A DNA stretch of 64,000 bases from Channallabes apus. Its lineage: Eukaryota; Chordata; Actinopteri; Siluriformes; Clariidae. A program made the translations under genes and the position numbers. The DNA is taken from the NCBI GenBank assembly GCA_030522415.1, contig CM060107.1, positions 27,866,571 through 27,930,570 of the forward strand, in the 5' to 3' direction. The first letter of the stretch is position 1. Each line of letters starts with the position of its first letter. The notes below the pieces were generated by a model. It did not search any database. It was not told the DNA's origin and saw nothing but the letters and a program-made list of their open reading frames with translations. Below are positions 63,660-64,000 of the stretch, in pieces.

Positions 63660-64000
63660 GTATGTTAATAAGAAAATCCATGTAAATTAACCTATGTTAC
63701 GAGCTTATGTTAGCTGGCTAGTTAATTTAGCAGCCTAGCCTATCTTCTTGTTTTAGGAAAGTTCATGTTTGAATAAACATTCTTAAATAGTCTCGACATC
63801 TTAATATATTATAACATAACAAATTAAACTAAGATAGTTATAGATTAAAGTGTTTGTCTTCTGTGTAAAATTACTTTTCTGTGTATATATTTTTGTAATA
63901 AAAATAAGCTTATGTTTTATAAACTTGTTACTGATAATAACAACCTAACCTTATTTACATTAGCCTACCTTTGGGCTCTTTGCTATTATATTCCAATATC

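Overview
This is a teleost fish window: spliced vertebrate genes, V-SINE and tRNA-derived fish SINEs, and a very dense population of Tc1/mariner transposons. The species cannot be fixed from sequence alone. An ostariophysan or catfish-like fish would fit the repeats, but that is inference.

Three genes are supported. (1) On the + strand, 427-23813 holds 14 exons that splice in one open frame (847 residues). They encode the C-terminal half of a membrane-anchored proprotein convertase of the PCSK5 long (PC5/6B) type: 14 furin-like cysteine modules, one transmembrane helix and an acidic tail. The protease domain lies left of the window. (2) On the + strand, 28647-29945 is an intact 432-residue core-2 beta-1,6-N-acetylglucosaminyltransferase, closest to GCNT3. 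(3) On the - strand, 60299-41463 is a complete ten-exon bnip2 gene (453 residues, BCH domain), with its first exon in a CpG-rich promoter region.

The order and orientation convertase(+), GCNT(+), BNIP2-family(-) match human 9q21 as I recall it (PCSK5, GCNT1, PRUNE2). The glycosyltransferase and BCH gene here, however, look like the 15q22 paralogues GCNT3 and BNIP2. The window therefore seems to be the 15q22-side paralogon with a PCSK5-type gene still attached.

The rest is introns and intergenic DNA filled with mobile elements. There is one Tc1 copy with an intact DD34E transposase (4082-5684) and two copies of an internally deleted Tc1 (16562-17941 and 25149-26524). A third Tc1 (57935-59461) has a stop codon at its catalytic glutamate. 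A Sleeping Beauty-type fossil spans 24667-27671 and is split by another Tc1. A 1.2-kb fold-back element lies at 7715-8891. Two hAT-type MITEs have 8-bp target duplications (47683-48125, 55307-55799). There are also PIF/Harbinger-like and unclassified terminal-inverted-repeat elements, several SINE families (two with clean 11-12 bp target duplications) and many older Tc1 fossils. I saw no CRISPR array, no functional tRNA or rRNA gene and no viral gene. The strongest candidates for a second look are the paralogon arrangement, the intact Tc1, and the layered transposon nests around the last exons of the convertase gene.
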